From: Sapria himalayana
Taxonomy: Eukaryota; Streptophyta; Magnoliopsida; Malpighiales; Rafflesiaceae
Assembly: GCA_029783825.1 (NCBI GenBank)
Contig: JAREIK010002649.1
Location: forward strand, 90,807-154,806
Direction: 5' to 3'
Length of the DNA stretch: 64,000 nt
Numbering within the stretch: the first letter of the stretch is position 1; each line of letters opens with the position of its first letter. The translations under genes and the position numbers were made by a program. Positions 48,342 through 61,992 of this stretch are shown piece after piece. The notes beneath the pieces are model-generated. The model did no database searches. It was given only the letters and a program-made list of their open reading frames with translations, and was not told where the DNA came from.

Positions 48342-50060
48342 TTGGTGGTTAAGGTTAGTAGGAGCACTCAAATGAGTGGATATATGGTCATTAGCTTTTG
48401 ATATTGATTAGTGTTAAGATTTCAAACAAAATATCTAACATTACCTTCTAGAGATAAATTATAAGATAATTGGTTGGACACTTGATTCATAGTGGCCCGT
48501 CTGGTTGAATATGTATGAATATCCATTTGTCGTGATTGAAGACCTAGTTGTTAATTATGAATATTATAGCATGACTCAATCTTGTGTCCATGGTATTGAT
48601 AGTGTATAAAAAAAGGTCACCCTAAAAACCTATATATGTTTCTAAATTATGAGAATTGGAATTGAAGTTTCCCTTATTATATTTGTTTTGGGACATTTTT
48701 TTTTGACATCAAAGTCTAGGATGTTAAAATTTATATCAACCTTTCTTTGATTTTGATGCTCTTTTTGGATAATAAGGGTGTATAAAATGTCTCTAGGATG
48801 CAACAAATCCATAAGGAGAAATTGGCCTGTAGATCTAAAAATAAGAGTTACTCAATCTCTTGAGGAATGATTTTTTATACTCCATTAGATAATATGAATT
48901 CAATTGTTTGATACTCCACAAGTTCACGTATTGTAAGAATAATTATGTTTGTAGTTATATAGCCCTTCCTATATAGATTGGAGCTTAGTAAAATAAATAC
49001 TAATTGAGTTTTGACCAAGAATATTGTTCCTCATATCTTTTCATAATTGAAGATCCAGGATCATTGCTTTGTTAAGATTGGTTCTTGAGATTAAAACATA
49101 TTTCAAAAATATATTTAGAGATAATTATACTTGCTCATATATCCTTCTAAATAGAATTTAGAATCCATTAAATCATCATTTAATTGTTTCTAATCCAAGT
49201 TTTTAAAAGATTTTGGTCAGTACTTTTTCTTTATGAATCAATCATAATTTTTTTATTCTAGTGAGAATGGGTTCTCTTTTAGTCTAAAGTAGAAAACAAT
49301 ATATATGTCACTCAATGAATTTTAAAAAGGTAATCAAGGATGACAATTAATCTTTTTAAGAGTTGTGTGGTATGGTAATAATTTTTCTTTAGTATAATCC
49401 AAGTTTTTGGAACAAATTTATACTAAAAGTTTATATGATTATTTTTATGATTTGTATTCTTTTGTTATTTTAATAAAATAATTTTTTTTAATTAGATGAT
49501 TTATAAAAATACTTTTGTCCTTTATTCTTCTTGTATATGATTCGATGCATAGAAATTAGCTTATGCACAGAAGATCAAATCAGAACACCTTGGTAAGATT
49601 TTAGCATTAGATTTTAGTGAGTTTATCTTGAATATGGTAAATAGTAAAGTTTTAACTTCTAATGCTAGCACACATGAGTATATTGAATAGGACCAACACT
49701 ATATAATTATTTTATACTAACTTGTAAAATAAAATACATCATAGGTATTATAAGTACTATTAATTTTATTCTTGACATAGATATTATTTGTGTATAATTA
49801 TTAATAGCTATTTTGATTCATAAAGGGTGGAATCTAGAAATAAAATTGGGAACTCTGAATTGGACAACTTTTAAAATCATATGATGAATATTAATTGATG
49901 TTTAAATTCATGTACAATCAAAAAGATTGATGATAGCCCCTTTAAAAAATTATAAGTTTTGATATTGTCAAATCTTATAGGTTGCTTTTAATTCGAAAAT
50001 GCAAATAAGTTTAATTGAAAGTTTTGAACAAATAATTAGAGGTTGATTGCATTAGATTGT
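48342..50060. other. AT-rich intergenic DNA, nothing recognised
   Basis: No coding similarity or inverted ends identified. It could include decayed upstream parts of the copia relic ending at 48110. Confidence 0.45.
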
Positions 50061-50068
50061 TAGTGCTG

Positions 50069-52867
50069 TAGAGATGTCAAACAAGTTATATCGTGTCTGG
50101 CAATGCATGGCTCAAAAATGATTCGGCTTGGCACGATCGGCATGAGGATGGCTGGATTAGAGCTGGACCATGTCATGTCGAACCTGTTCGAGCCTAGTTA
50201 TTCCAGCCTACTAGACTTAGGTCCTAGCCTAGCATTTCTCGGATATTCCCCCCCACCGCCCAGTAGTCGTGATTGCAAATTTGTGGATTAATTATTTTAA
50301 TTTTTTTTCAAATTTCATATTTTAAATTCAAAGTGTGGATTAATTATGACATATGATATAACAATATTATTTAATTATTGTACATAAATAATAAATTATA
50401 AAAAAATAAATTCATTAACACAAATGACAAGGTATAATAAATAATTTAATATATCAAAAAATATATTCATCCCATCATTCATCATTCAATTCAAAAATAA
50501 ATAAATTAATTTAAAGTCACAACTCACAATAATAACATAAAATAAAAATTATCAATCTCAATCATAATAAATAATAATGCAAGCCCAATATCTCAATCCT
50601 AGTGCCAATCGATATGAGTATGCAACTAATCATCATCATGTAAGCATTTAATGGTATCACTAGAGGTGGGCTCAACTTCCTCAAAGTCCCATGAGTCATC
50701 ATTTGCCAGCAACTCATCTGATATTATTCTAGCATGATCTTGATCCTAGATACCCAACCTCGAATGCTCTCAATCCTTCAAGCATGCTAATGCTTCACTG
50801 ATATTTGGCCGTAGTCTCAACCTTCTGTCCGAAATGACATTTACTACAATAAAAAAAGCAGACTCCGATGCTATGCTTGACACCAGAGGAGTTAGTAGAT
50901 CATGTGCAATCTTAGACAACATGGGAGAGATAGACTCATAAGATTTTCACCATTATAAAATATCAGGATTCTTATTATCATTATGTAATATGATTGAGCA
51001 ATGATCAGTATCTAAGTACCAACACAGAACAATCTTATTTGATAATTCATTCTATCATTTTCTCATTACTAACTAAATGGAAAAGTCATCTCTGAATAAG
51101 GTATCCATGTTCGTACTCAAAGCCTGACTACTACTACTATCATACCTAGTGTCATATTATGTAAATAACTCGGTCAACTTTTGTGAATGAATACTTTAAG
51201 TAATGGACTAATACTTTAAGTACTTAGTTTTTATCTTAACAGTCATGTCACTGAATATTGAGTTATCTTTAAACTTCCTAAATATGCTGCTAATTTTCTA
51301 TATGCACCTGAGTGCAATGCAAGTGGTGGGAGTATAAACTAATGAATACATATTCATCATGTCATAAAAAAATCTTTAGAAATTTCATAAATAAAATTAT
51401 TGTATCCCAGCCTCTATCATTATGGACAATTATGTTACTATATTTCCTAAATTCATTAATTATTATTTATTTTTTAACATGTAGTATTTTAGCATGTAAT
51501 TCATAGATGTGGACCTAAGCATCCTACGATATGCAAGCTGCAAATAGGTATGTATGATACTGACTACCCTTGGATCATCCTAAAATCTAATCAGAAGACT
51601 CATTATGGTGATTAGTTTGATGATGCCCTGCCTCCCTATTTAAAGTTGGGTTTGACTAGGATCTAATGCACTATGTTTTTTGATACAGATATACCTTTTT
51701 AGGTGCCCAGTCCTACATGTACTCCTACAAGTTAATATTTTTTTATAATACTTGTATTTTACCGATTCTTCATCAACATCTCTAGTATTTTTTTTGTATA
51801 ATGTTAAAGTGAGTCCAAACTACAAATTTTCTTCTAGTTTTTTTTTTAATATTTGAGTTTGGGTCGAAGCCATGAGAGAAAACATGGTTTTGGTCTCGGA
51901 CATTTCTGTAGGGTTATTAAAATTAAAATTATCTACATTTATATTAATATTAATCTCATTATCAATAAATTTACTATTTTTTTATTTTTGATTTTTTTAG
52001 TTTATTAATTATATTTTAAATGATATTTTATAAATTAAAAATTTTTTGATTTTAAATTATTAATAATAAAAAACTATATAAAATACAAAAATAATACTCA
52101 TTTGGCCATTTATGGAATGCCAAAATCTGTGTCCAACTATCTGAGGCTGCACTCTAGTCTGACGTCTACTATCCACACTTGAGAGGTGAGAGCAAAGATG
52201 AACTCCAACTCCGAAGCAAAAGAAAAGATGAGAGAGAGAGAAAATGAGTAAAAAGAATTGAGATAGTTAGAAGAGTGAGAAATTGAGAATGTGAGAATGT
52301 GAGATTGAGAGATAGGATATAAATTATATATATATTACTAAAAGAATTTAAAAATATTTTTTTAGTATTTTTTTTTATTTTTAAATGATTTTTTATGGCA
52401 AAACCTAACAACCATTAGATTTTTTATTTATTTTTTGGACCATTGGAGGATTAGCCACTTCTTACCCTTGGTTCTAAAAGGTTTGGATGATGGGTGTTTG
52501 GCCCGGGCTCGACTCGGGCTCGGCTCGGAAGCTCAGCTCAGGAGAAAAGAGGGGAGGCATGTGCCATTGCGCATCTATGTGGGCCTGGACCATCCCACCA
52601 AAACATCCTTAACTAGATATGGAAGGTCCACATGGACATTCCTGGCACATCCACATGGACGTGCCCCGTGTTGCGCATCTACGGGCTAGGCAGTTGAGTC
52701 ATGCTTGGCCCTGCATGAGACCTAGCACCCCCTAGCTCAGCATTACATGAGTCGTGCCTCAAGCTAGCATAGCATAGGTCCAGGAACAATTTTGGGCCGT
52801 GACATGCCGAGCCAGGCACACTTCAGTTAGGTTGTGCCCAGCTCGCTCGACCCATTTGTCACCTCTA
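50069..52867 (-). mobile_element. hAT element with both ends and transposase relic (2,799 bp)
   Basis: Plus-strand left end TAGAGATGTCAAACAAG and right end CCATTTGTCACCTCTA are inverted family termini. Both have GC-rich subterminal DNA (50069-50280, 52480-52867). The transposase is read on the minus strand; its CTCTCTCT-type leader (minus strand) lies at about 52340-52200. Flanks TAGTGCTG and CAATGATG agree at 5 of 8 bases, as expected for an old target duplication. This is the only long copy in the window with both ends clear. Confidence 0.82.
50640..52080 (-). pseudogene. hAT transposase relic, best preserved C-terminus in window
   Basis: Read right to left; 50985-50650 is an almost continuous C-terminal dimerisation domain. 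It contains MLSKIAHDLLTPLVSSIASE, then SAFFIVV, ISDRRLRLRPNISEALACLK, and an acidic tail (LLANDDSWDFEEVEPTSSD). Only the region near the WWK block and one codon after ACLKD are interrupted by stops. Upstream, 51640-51100 carries the middle blocks, heavily mutated. The LTPP-S--ASES-F---- pattern is diagnostic of plant Ac/Tam3/RICESLEEPER-type proteins. Confidence 0.78.
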
Positions 52868-53876
52868 CAATGATGTGATTCAATCATAATATGGAAAGTT
52901 TAATTTGTGATAAGTAACAAAAGGTAAAATATATTTTGAATAAGTGACAGCGTACAATTATAATTTTGGAGTGGTATGAATTATAATTGATGTAACTTAT
53001 TGTGCGAGATAATTTACATTGAAAGCTCTGGATATTATTTGGGCTGAAATCCCTTTCATAGCCTTATCCAGAAGTGATGAAATAAGTCATAATTTTTTTT
53101 TAAAAAAAAATATATGTATATGTAATAGAATAATTAATTTAATTGTGATATAATTTATTTGATTTGGATATTATTTTAAATTAAATTTATTTGCATTAAA
53201 TTAATTGTGATTATGTATATTTATATTTTAAATAAATAAATTTTGATTCTTAAATATTATAGGAAACATGATGGATTGACTTTAATATTAATTAATGTTT
53301 GGTTTTTCTTTTTATAATATAAAAAGATAAAGACATTAATTTGAACTTCGATGACTCTAATCCACTATAGCATCATTGTCTTCCATGTGTTGCTCTAGAA
53401 ATATGAATATATGAGAGAAGTTCATCTAGTTGAGCCAGGCTTAAGGTATTTCTCTTTCCATAATATTTATAAAATACAATTATAATAAAACAATCCCAAC
53501 CCACAAGCAATATCGACTTAAGTTTTGAATTTTCGAATCCCTAAGAATGGTATTAAAGAGAGATATTGTGATATTTGCTTGTGGATGAGTTATTTTTTAA
53601 ACATCATTTGAGAATACATGATTTACTAACCTAAACAAGGGTAATTTAGACTTTTTTGCCTAAGTTAAACAACTTGGCTATGTCTATGAATTGTGATTAT
53701 AATTTCTTTTATTTATGAGTTGAATTTTGCAATGATTTTTGTCTATTTATTGTACACGAGGTTGCAAATTTTAATCTCATAATTAATCTATTATGAGGGT
53801 GGTTGAGATGGTGGTTAAAAGAGAAGACAATGCCCAAAGGTGGCTGTAGTGGATGACCAATGGCAACACTAATACC

Positions 53877-54186
53877 ATTTTTAGTTGTTGGTGACACTGA
53901 CTATGAATGTAGCCATGATCAATGGCAGTTCTAGTGATATTTTTAATTGTTGATAATATTGATTATGGAAGCAGTCATGGTTAATGGTAGCACTATTGAC
54001 ATTTTCAATTTCTAATGATGGTGATTGTGGAAACAATCACAGCAAGGGCAGCACCAGTGAGATTTTTAGTTGTTGGTGATTATGATTGTGGAAGCGATCA
54101 TGGGTAACAATATTGTTGGTGATATTTTTAGTTGCTAGTGATAATAATTGTGGAAGTCATTATGGCTAATGATAGCACCAGTAAAA
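53877..54186. repeat. Five tandem copies of a 62-bp unit
   Basis: Units start at 53877, 53939, 54001, 54062 and 54124. Each begins ATTTTTAGTTG and contains GATTGTGGAAGC-AT-ATGG and GGCAGCACCAGTGA-like blocks. About 70-80 percent alike by eye; a partial unit lies just upstream. Confidence 0.85.
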
Positions 54187-54682
54187 GTTATATTTAAAAT
54201 TGATGACCAACCACTGTACTAGAGGTTATATTTAAAATTGATGATGACATATGCATTAGTTGATGTGGCCGACATTGGGAGCATCTATGGTGATTACAAC
54301 CAGAGGCAATGAAGTTGATGGATCTCACAGTGGCAAAAATTATCGATGGTGGAACACACGACATAAGATATTAAAGTGGCCAAGTACACTGCCAGTATTT
54401 CAAGTGTTTCAGAAAAACTAGGCCATATTCAACTTTTTGTTATTGTGGACATTGCCCCATTCATTTGTAGTTAAACCAAGTAGATTTTCTTTATTTAGGG
54501 CACTTCCTATAAGTAGGTGTGTCATAACCTACATATTTGGGATATTTGACCCATGAATATTCTTGATGTTTATTCATCATATATTTATGGTGTGATAATA
54601 TTTGTAGCATGGTATTATTTGCACCATGATAGTATTTATGAAATGGTATTATGTGAATGGCATGAAATTATGTATGATTAAA

Positions 54683-54709
54683 TGTGTGTGTGTGTGTGTG
54701 TGTGTGTGT
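54683..54709. repeat. (TG)n microsatellite
   Basis: 27 bp of uninterrupted TG, followed by TTTATTTATTTATATATA. Confidence 0.95.
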
Positions 54710-55407
54710 ATTTATTTATTTATATATGGCCAAAAAAACACATAAATGAAAAACTTTTGAGTGGATGAGAAAGTTCATTAAATGGCCAAAAAAAGACAAA
54801 TGAATCACTTTTGAGTGGTCAAACTCTCAATTTTTAAAATATATAGTGGACAAGAAAGTTCATTGAGTGAATCCCATGGTCTCCATTGGTTTGTAAGTTA
54901 TTCAAGTTAGTTAGAGTATTGGCCTAGGTGCCTTCCTCCTATCAAACTAACTGACCTGTAGATATACTTAGCACAAATCACCATATGGTAATTCTATGAA
55001 TTGATTATATGAATTTATTCTCCAATTGAATGATGCAATTGAGAATCAATCGATTTAAAATTAGGAAATGGTTTATACTTAGATATAAATGATATCATCA
55101 TCTCTATCTGAGTTTCAATTATTATTAATAGGACCAAAGACAAGCCAACAATTTAATCTTGTTTGGCATGGCTACTACCTATACAACAATATTAATATGA
55201 ATTGGTATGTATGAAAAAAAATGAGCAGTATACATCCTCCCAACTAGGTATACTATTCATAGTGTATCAAACTGATGACAAATTCATTGAAGAATTATTG
55301 TAGGGAATCAATTCTTATAATAATATTTAAACTAATAAAGCTCATTATAAAAACTTTTTCAAGAAAATATCATTCAATCCACTCATTACTATTCTCAAAA
55401 AAAAATT

Positions 55408-58400
55408 AACTAGATAAAACCAATTACATTGATTGGATAAGAATCTTGACATTATCATAGCCATTGAGAACTACCAATTATTTATAGTCACCACCATTAT
55501 CATGGGGTGACCAATGAGGAACCCCAAACCCCATGAGAAATGGATAAAAGTTGATGAGATATCTAGATGTTATATTTTGGCTTCTATGTCAAATGTACTC
55601 CAACATTAACATTAGTCCAAGGCTATTACTTATGACATGATGTCTAATATCAAAGAAATGTTTAGAAATTAGACTCATTTTATGAGGCAGAGAGTCATGA
55701 AAGATTTAATAAATATTACAATGACTAAAAACATCCATACTAGAGATTATGTTCTCAAGATGGTTAAGAACTAGAGATCCTTTGAGCTGAGATTGATGTA
55801 GACTCTTAGATTGATATTATTTTTCAATTACTACTAGACTTTTATAAGTAATTTTTCTTGAATTTCAACAAGAATAGACCTAGTTGGAATTTGGTGCAAT
55901 TACATGTGGAATTGGTATTGTATAAAAGTATTATCAAAAAACTATCTAGAGCATTTGTTGCTGAAAGAGTTTGTTCTAAATCGAAAGGAAAGAAAAAGCA
56001 AAAATTTCTTAGACATATTCAAGTTCCATTAACATCTCCCAAAAAATATGTGAGAGTTAAAAAGCCAAAAGGAAACTATTTCTGCTACAAGTAGCCAAAA
56101 TACTAGAAAAGATAGCATCTCTGTTATCTCAGCAAAGTGAATAATCAAGATAAGTCTCAATTACTAGTGATTTAAATATATTTAGTAGTGGTATCTACCA
56201 ATACCTGGTGTATGAGTATGGTCATCACTAATCATGTTTGTAATTCTTTGTAGTAGATCTAAAGAACTAGATAACTAAGTAATGATGATATTAATCTTCA
56301 TATGAGAATTAGTACCAAGGCATAAACTATTATAGTGAGAGTTTGCATACTTCAGTTTTAGAGAAATAATATTTTAATTTTAAAAGATTATCTTTATATA
56401 TCTTCAATAAAAAATTTGATTCTGAATTCCAATTTAGTTAGAAAAGGATTATTCTTTTTATTCGATGATTTGGTAATTATTTACTTGAATAAAAAAATCA
56501 TTACTTGTACTTTAAATGACAACTTTTATGCTATTAAAATATTTTATACTACAACAATGTGAGTTGTATAGCATCAATTTCCTACTATATAAAAGAAAAC
56601 ATTCTTCTGATATGAATCAAATTAATCTTTAGATCTTATGCCAGGTTCATATACATCTAAAATAAATTTCAATACTAGTTAAATATGGACTCTTAGGTTC
56701 ATTGAAATGGAAATACTTCTAGCATGTGAGTCGTACTTAAAAGGAAAGTTTTCTTATTTGTAGCCAAAGGCAATAAAGCCAAAGAGTTACTATAATTGAT
56801 TACTTTTATTGATGATTACTCAAGATATGAATATATTTATTTGATGCATCATAGTATGATGCCATTGAAAAATCCAAAGAGTATATGTAAGAAACAAAGA
56901 AATGCCCCAACAAACATTTGAAAATAATATGATTTGATTATAGTGGCGATTACCTCTTTAGAGAGTTTAGAAACTACTTGCTAGATCAAGAGATCACATC
57001 CCAATTATTCATACATGACACTCCATAGTAGAATAGTTTGATAGAAAGAAGAAATAATACTCTCATAGACATGGTAAGGTTAATGATGAGTTATTTGAAT
57101 ATACCTTTTTTTTGTGGATATGAATTAGAAACAACTTATGTTTTGAACTTCATTCCATCTAAGTTGATACTTACAACTCCAACTAAATTGTGGATTGTGC
57201 ATAAGCCTACTCTGAAAAATATTTATCTTTCAGGTTGCATAAAACATGTGCTAAAAGGGAAGACATATAAGCTGCAAATAAAAATAAAAATTTGTTTTCT
57301 TTGTGGGATATCTTAGAGGAACAAAAGGTGATTTGTTTATATTTTAAATGATCAAAAGTTTATTGTTAGTACCAATGGCTAATTCGTATAATATGACTAT
57401 ATAACAAACCACACACCCATGAGTAGGATTTTTTTAGAGATGTTAAGAAGAGATAAGCTGTCCATACTCCTTCAAATATAAAGGGAACACATAGGGTGAT
57501 ATCATTGATAACTCACTCCTTAATCTTAATGAGATAACTATTCATGATTATATTGATATCAAACCTTATAAGCTCGTCATTGATATGTTGGTAATACAAA
57601 CAAAGGGTGGTGACATAATAGTTCACATAGATCAATATCTATATATCATGTCACTGAAAATATACAACTAAGATTAGTGTCATGTTGAAGTGGGAAGGTT
57701 ATTCATCAACCCACATGATATACACCTTTGGGAAAGTCCTATGATCAAATCACTATTGTGCTAGATACTAATCTTGAAAACTATGACAAAGCACTTCGAG
57801 GTAGAGATGCAACATGCTTGCAAAGGGCTATGAAATCAGAAATATATATAATCAATACAATCTAATCATGTTTGGGATCTTGTAGGACTACTTGAGAGGA
57901 TAAAACCCATAAAATGTGGATGGATCTATAAGAAAAAGAGATAGACATATGATAATTTTGAGACTTATGTAGCCAGGCTTGTAGTAGAATATTTTACTCA
58001 AAAGAAGGAAATCATTATGAACATACATTTTTTGTCAGTAGCCATGTTGAAGTCAATTTAGATTCTCTTATCTATTACAAATCATTATGACTATGAGATT
58101 TAACAAATAAATGTAAAAATTGCATTTTTAAATAGACATCTTGAAGAATATATCTATATGATCTAGCTAGATAGTTTTATAGAGAAAGAGCATGAATACA
58201 TATTGTATTAGTTGAATAAGTCATTAAGTCTATAATAGAGATATAGGTTTTGGAATACTCATTTTAATCAAGTTATTAAGTCTTATGACTTTTATCAATA
58301 TTAGGATGAGTATTATTTATAATAAAGAGATATGGTTATAATGTGATATTCTTAATATTATACATTGATAATATTTTACTCATTAGTAATGATGTGGACA

Positions 58401-58880
58401 CAATATCTTTGATTAATGTTTGGTTAACCGGTGAATTTGATATGATAGACTTATGAGAATCTACTCACATTCTTGGAATCAAACTTTGGCGAGATTAGAA
58501 GCAAAGAATGTTGGAATTATCTCAAGCTATTTATATTAATTATATATTAACTAAATATATAATACAAGATTCCAAAAAATGTTTTATTTCTTTTAGATAT
58601 TGAATCGCTCTATCATAGAAATTGTGACCCAAAATACTCAAATAGATAGAGAAAATGAAGATAGTTCCATATGCATCTATACTAAGAATCCTTGTGTATG
58701 TGTTTCTTTGTACTAGAATCAATATCTATTATGCAGTTAGCATGGTAAGTAGATATCAATCTAACCCATGAAAAGAATATTAGATAATAGTAAAATACAC
58801 AATCAAGTACTTGAAAGGACTAAAGATTATATTAGTATACCAAGTGGACAAACTCGTATATATATGATATATAAAATATA
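55408..58880 (+). mobile_element. Ty1/copia relic, gag to RNase H start
   Basis: Domains in order. Gag: LDKTNYIDW near 55410, then KWIKVDEISRCYILASMSNV near 55535-55600, with KEMF after. The zinc-knuckle lead is KKPKGNYFCYK (56055-56091). The protease region near 56180-56250 has lost its DSGA motif (NTWCMSMVITNHVCNSL). Integrase: FIDDYSRYEYIYLM near 56800-56860, ERRNNTLIDMVRLMMSYLNI and GYELETTYVLNFIPSKLILT (57041-57240). RT: SVAMLKS near 58040, YDYEI, AFLNRHLEEYIYM near 58120, then AW-VDINLTHEKN-like sequence near 58740. Stops and frameshifts occur in every domain. No 3' LTR is seen; the relic runs into the purine tract. Confidence 0.82.
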
Positions 58881-58933
58881 ATTTTTTATTATATAAGGAT
58901 TTGAGAAAATCTACCTAGGGCTGTGTTTACATC

Positions 58934-61900
58934 AGGAGATGTAGACAAGGAGACAAAGGGGGAGAAAGAAAGAAAGACAAGAAAGAGAGAGGGACGGAGA
59001 GAGGGGGAGAGAGAAAGAAATAGATGGAGAGAGAGATAGTGGAAGAGAAAGGGGGAGAGAGTGGAAGAGAAAGGGGGAAAGAGTGTGTGGAAGAGAAAGG
59101 GAGATAGAGAGATGTAGAGAAAAAGGCAGAGAAAGAGAAAGAGAAATGGAGAGTGAGTGAGAGAGAGGGATAGAGTGAGTGAGATAGATATGGAGAGAGT
59201 GAGTGAGAGAGATATAAGGAGATAGATATAAAGAGAGAGGAAAAGATAGGAGAGAAAGAAAGGTAGAGAGAGGGAGAGAAAGAGGGGCAAAGAAGGAGAG
59301 AGAGAGAGAGAGAGATAGGGAGAGCGACAGAGAAGGAGAGATAATGAGAGAGATTGAAAGAGAGACAAAGGGAGACAGGGAGAGAGAAGGATAGATAGAG
59401 AGGGAGGGAGGGAGAGAAAGAGAGGAAAACAAAGAGAGGGAGTTACATAAGGGGGAGAGGGAAAGGTAAATAAATAGGTAGAGGGGGGGATGAAGGGAGA
59501 GAAAGAGGGGGGAGTGTGATGGGGAGAGAGATAGAGAGATAGAGTAAGAGAATGAGTGAGAGAGAGTCAAAGAGTGACAAAGAGAGAGAACAAAGGAGAG
59601 AGAGAGAGAGGGAGCAAGAGAGAGAGAGAGGGGGAGAAGGAGAGAGAGAGAGAGAAAGTTAGAGAAAGGGAGGGAGGGAGATAATGGGAGAGAGTGAGAA
59701 AAAGAGGAAGGGGAGAGAGGAAGAGATGAAGAGAGGGAGAGACAAGGGTAGAGAGAGAGGTAGAGAGAAAGATGGAGAGAAAGAGAGGGAGATATAGAGG
59801 GAGAAAGAGGGAGATAGATAAGGAGAAAGAGGGGGGGGATGGGGATAGAGATGGAGAGAGGGGGGAGATAGGGATGGAGAGAGAGGGGTGGGAGAGAGAA
59901 AGAGGAAGAGAGAGGGAGAGAGATGGAGACAGAGAGTGGGAGAGAGGAAGAGAGAGAAATTAAGAGAGGGAGAGTGGGGGAAAGTGAGGGAGAGAAGGCC
60001 AGAAAGAGATGGAGAGGTATATAAAGAGAGGAAGATATTGAAAGAAAGAGGGAGGGAGGGAAGGATAAAGAGAGAGAGAGGGAAAGGGGGAGAGAGGGGG
60101 GGAGAGAGGGAGGGAGAAAGAGGGAGAGGGAGAGAGAGGGAGGGAGAAAGAGGGAGAGGGAGAGAGGGAGAGAGAGAGAGAGAGGGAGATATAGAGGGAG
60201 AGATAGAAAGAGAGAGAGAGAGAGAGAGGGAGGGAGGGAGAGGTATATAGGGCAATAGAGAGGTAGGGAGATATGAGAGAAAGTGAAAGAAAGAGAGGAG
60301 CCAGAGGGGGGGTGAGGTAGAGACAAAAAGATAAAGTGAGAGAGACTTGGTGAGAGATAGGGAGAAAGAGGGGGGGAGAGGTAAAGGGATAGAGAAAACG
60401 AGAGGGAGTGAGACTTGGAGAAAGAGAGAGGGAGAGAGAAATTATGAGACTGAGAGGGAGATAAATAGATGAAAAAAAAGTGGGAGACAAATAGAGGGAA
60501 AGGAAGAGGGAGAGATAGGGAGTGAGAGAGAGAGGAAGAGATACATAGCGAGGGGGGAGAGGAAGAAATGGAGGGAGAAAAGGACAGAGAGAGAGGGAGG
60601 GAGAGAGAAATGGAGAGAATTAGAGTGAGAGACATGTAGAGAAAGGAAGAGATAGAGAGATGGAGAGGGAGAGGGAGAGAGAGAGAGGTAAAGATAGAGA
60701 GTGAAATAGAGGAAGATAGAGAAGGGAAGATAGGGATAAAGTGGGATAGAGATTGGGAGAAAGAGAGGGAGGAAGAAAATAGAGGGAAAGATAGTGAGAT
60801 GGAGAGAGATTGAGATAGGGAGAGAAACAAGGATAAAGAGAGTGAGGGAGGAAGAGGGGAGCAATAGAGGGAGAGTGGAAGAGAGGGAGAGAGAGAGAGA
60901 GGTGGGAGGAGGAGGGAGAGAAAGATAGATGGATGGAGATGAAGAAAGAAAGAGAGATAAAGATGAGGAGAGAGAAAGAGAGAGGCAAGAGAGAGTGAGA
61001 GAGAGATAGATAGAAAGTGAAGGAGGTAGGAAGATAAATAGAGAAAGAGAGGAGAGAGGGGGAGAGAGAATAGGAGAGACATAAAAAGAGAGATAGAAAG
61101 AGACATGGAGTGAGAGTGAGAGGGAAAATAGAAAGAGAGGGAGGGAGAGGGAGATAAAGAGAGAGGGAGAAAGAGGGAGATAAAGAGAGGGAAACAGAAG
61201 GAGAGAGGGAGAGAGAGAGAGAGAGGGAGAGAGAAACAGGGAGAGAGAAAGATAAGGAGGGAGAGAGGGAGAGAGATGGACAAGGAGAGAGAGTGAGAAG
61301 GAGAGAGAAAGAAGGAGAGAGGGAGAAGAAGAGAAGGCAAAGGAGAGTGGGAAAGATAGAGAGAGATGGAGATATGAAGAGATAGAGAGTGAGGGAGGGA
61401 GAAAGACATGGAGATTGATAGAAAGAGTGAGAAAGATAGAGAGGGATAGAGATTGAGAGGTAGAGAGAGTAGGAGTAAGCAAAAGAGAAATGGGGAGAGA
61501 GGAAAAAAGATAGTGGAAGAGAGAGGGAGAGAAAGGGGGAGAGAGAAAGGGAGAGAAGGAAAGAGAGGTAGAGAAAGGGGAGAGAAGGAAAGATAGGGAG
61601 AGAAAGAGGGAGAGAAAGGGAGAAAGAGTTAGAGGGATAGAGAAGGATATTGAGAGAGGGAGAGAGAGAGAGAGAGAGAAAGGGAGGGTGGACAGATGGA
61701 GAGGGAGAGAGATAGAGAGGGAGAGATATGAAGAGAAAGAGGGAGGGAGAAAGTGAGATAGAGAGAGAGAGAGATAAAGATAGAGATAAAAAGGTAAAGA
61801 GAGAGGGATATAGGGAAAGATAAAGAGGTAGATATGGGCAGAGGGAAGGAAATGGTGAGATAGGGGGAGAGAGAGAGATAGAAAGAGAGTGGGAGAGAGA

Positions 61901-61984
61901 GGGGGAGACGGAGAGAGAGAGAGATAGGAAATGCGAGTGGGAAAGAGGGAGGGAGAGAGAGACAACTAAGAGAGGGAAAAAGAA
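58934..61984. repeat. Long polypurine (GA/GGGA) tract, first block
   Basis: About 3.05 kb in which the plus strand is almost all A and G, with scattered single T and rare C. It is a mosaic of GAGAGA, GGGAGA, GGGGGAGA and GATAGA words with local duplications, e.g. a 30-bp unit twice near 60090-60150 and a GTGGAAGAGAAAGGGG unit near 59039-59100. Because the minus strand is nearly free of A, stop codons are rare there. The resulting L/S/P frames, up to 825 codons, are not genes. Confidence 0.95.
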
Positions 61985-61992
61985 GGTGATAG

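Larger units (their letters stand above)
52868..55400. other. Intergenic AT-rich DNA with tandem repeats
   Basis: No gene recognised. It holds the 62-bp repeat array (53877-54186) and the GT microsatellite. 54900-55400 is probably the decayed LTR and leader of the copia relic starting at 55408, but no LTR boundary was fixed. Confidence 0.5.

Noticed and set aside
59772..60250. Plus-strand R/E/G-rich frames in the purine tract
   Set aside because: Complementary artefact of GA/GGGA repeats (ERERERGRE pattern).
58932..61409. 825-codon minus-strand open frame, L/S/P-rich, and similar frames (60442-62014, 62370-63704)
   Set aside because: The minus strand here is nearly all C and T. Stop codons need A, so open frames of any length arise by composition. 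No domain, only SLSLPLS-type repeats.
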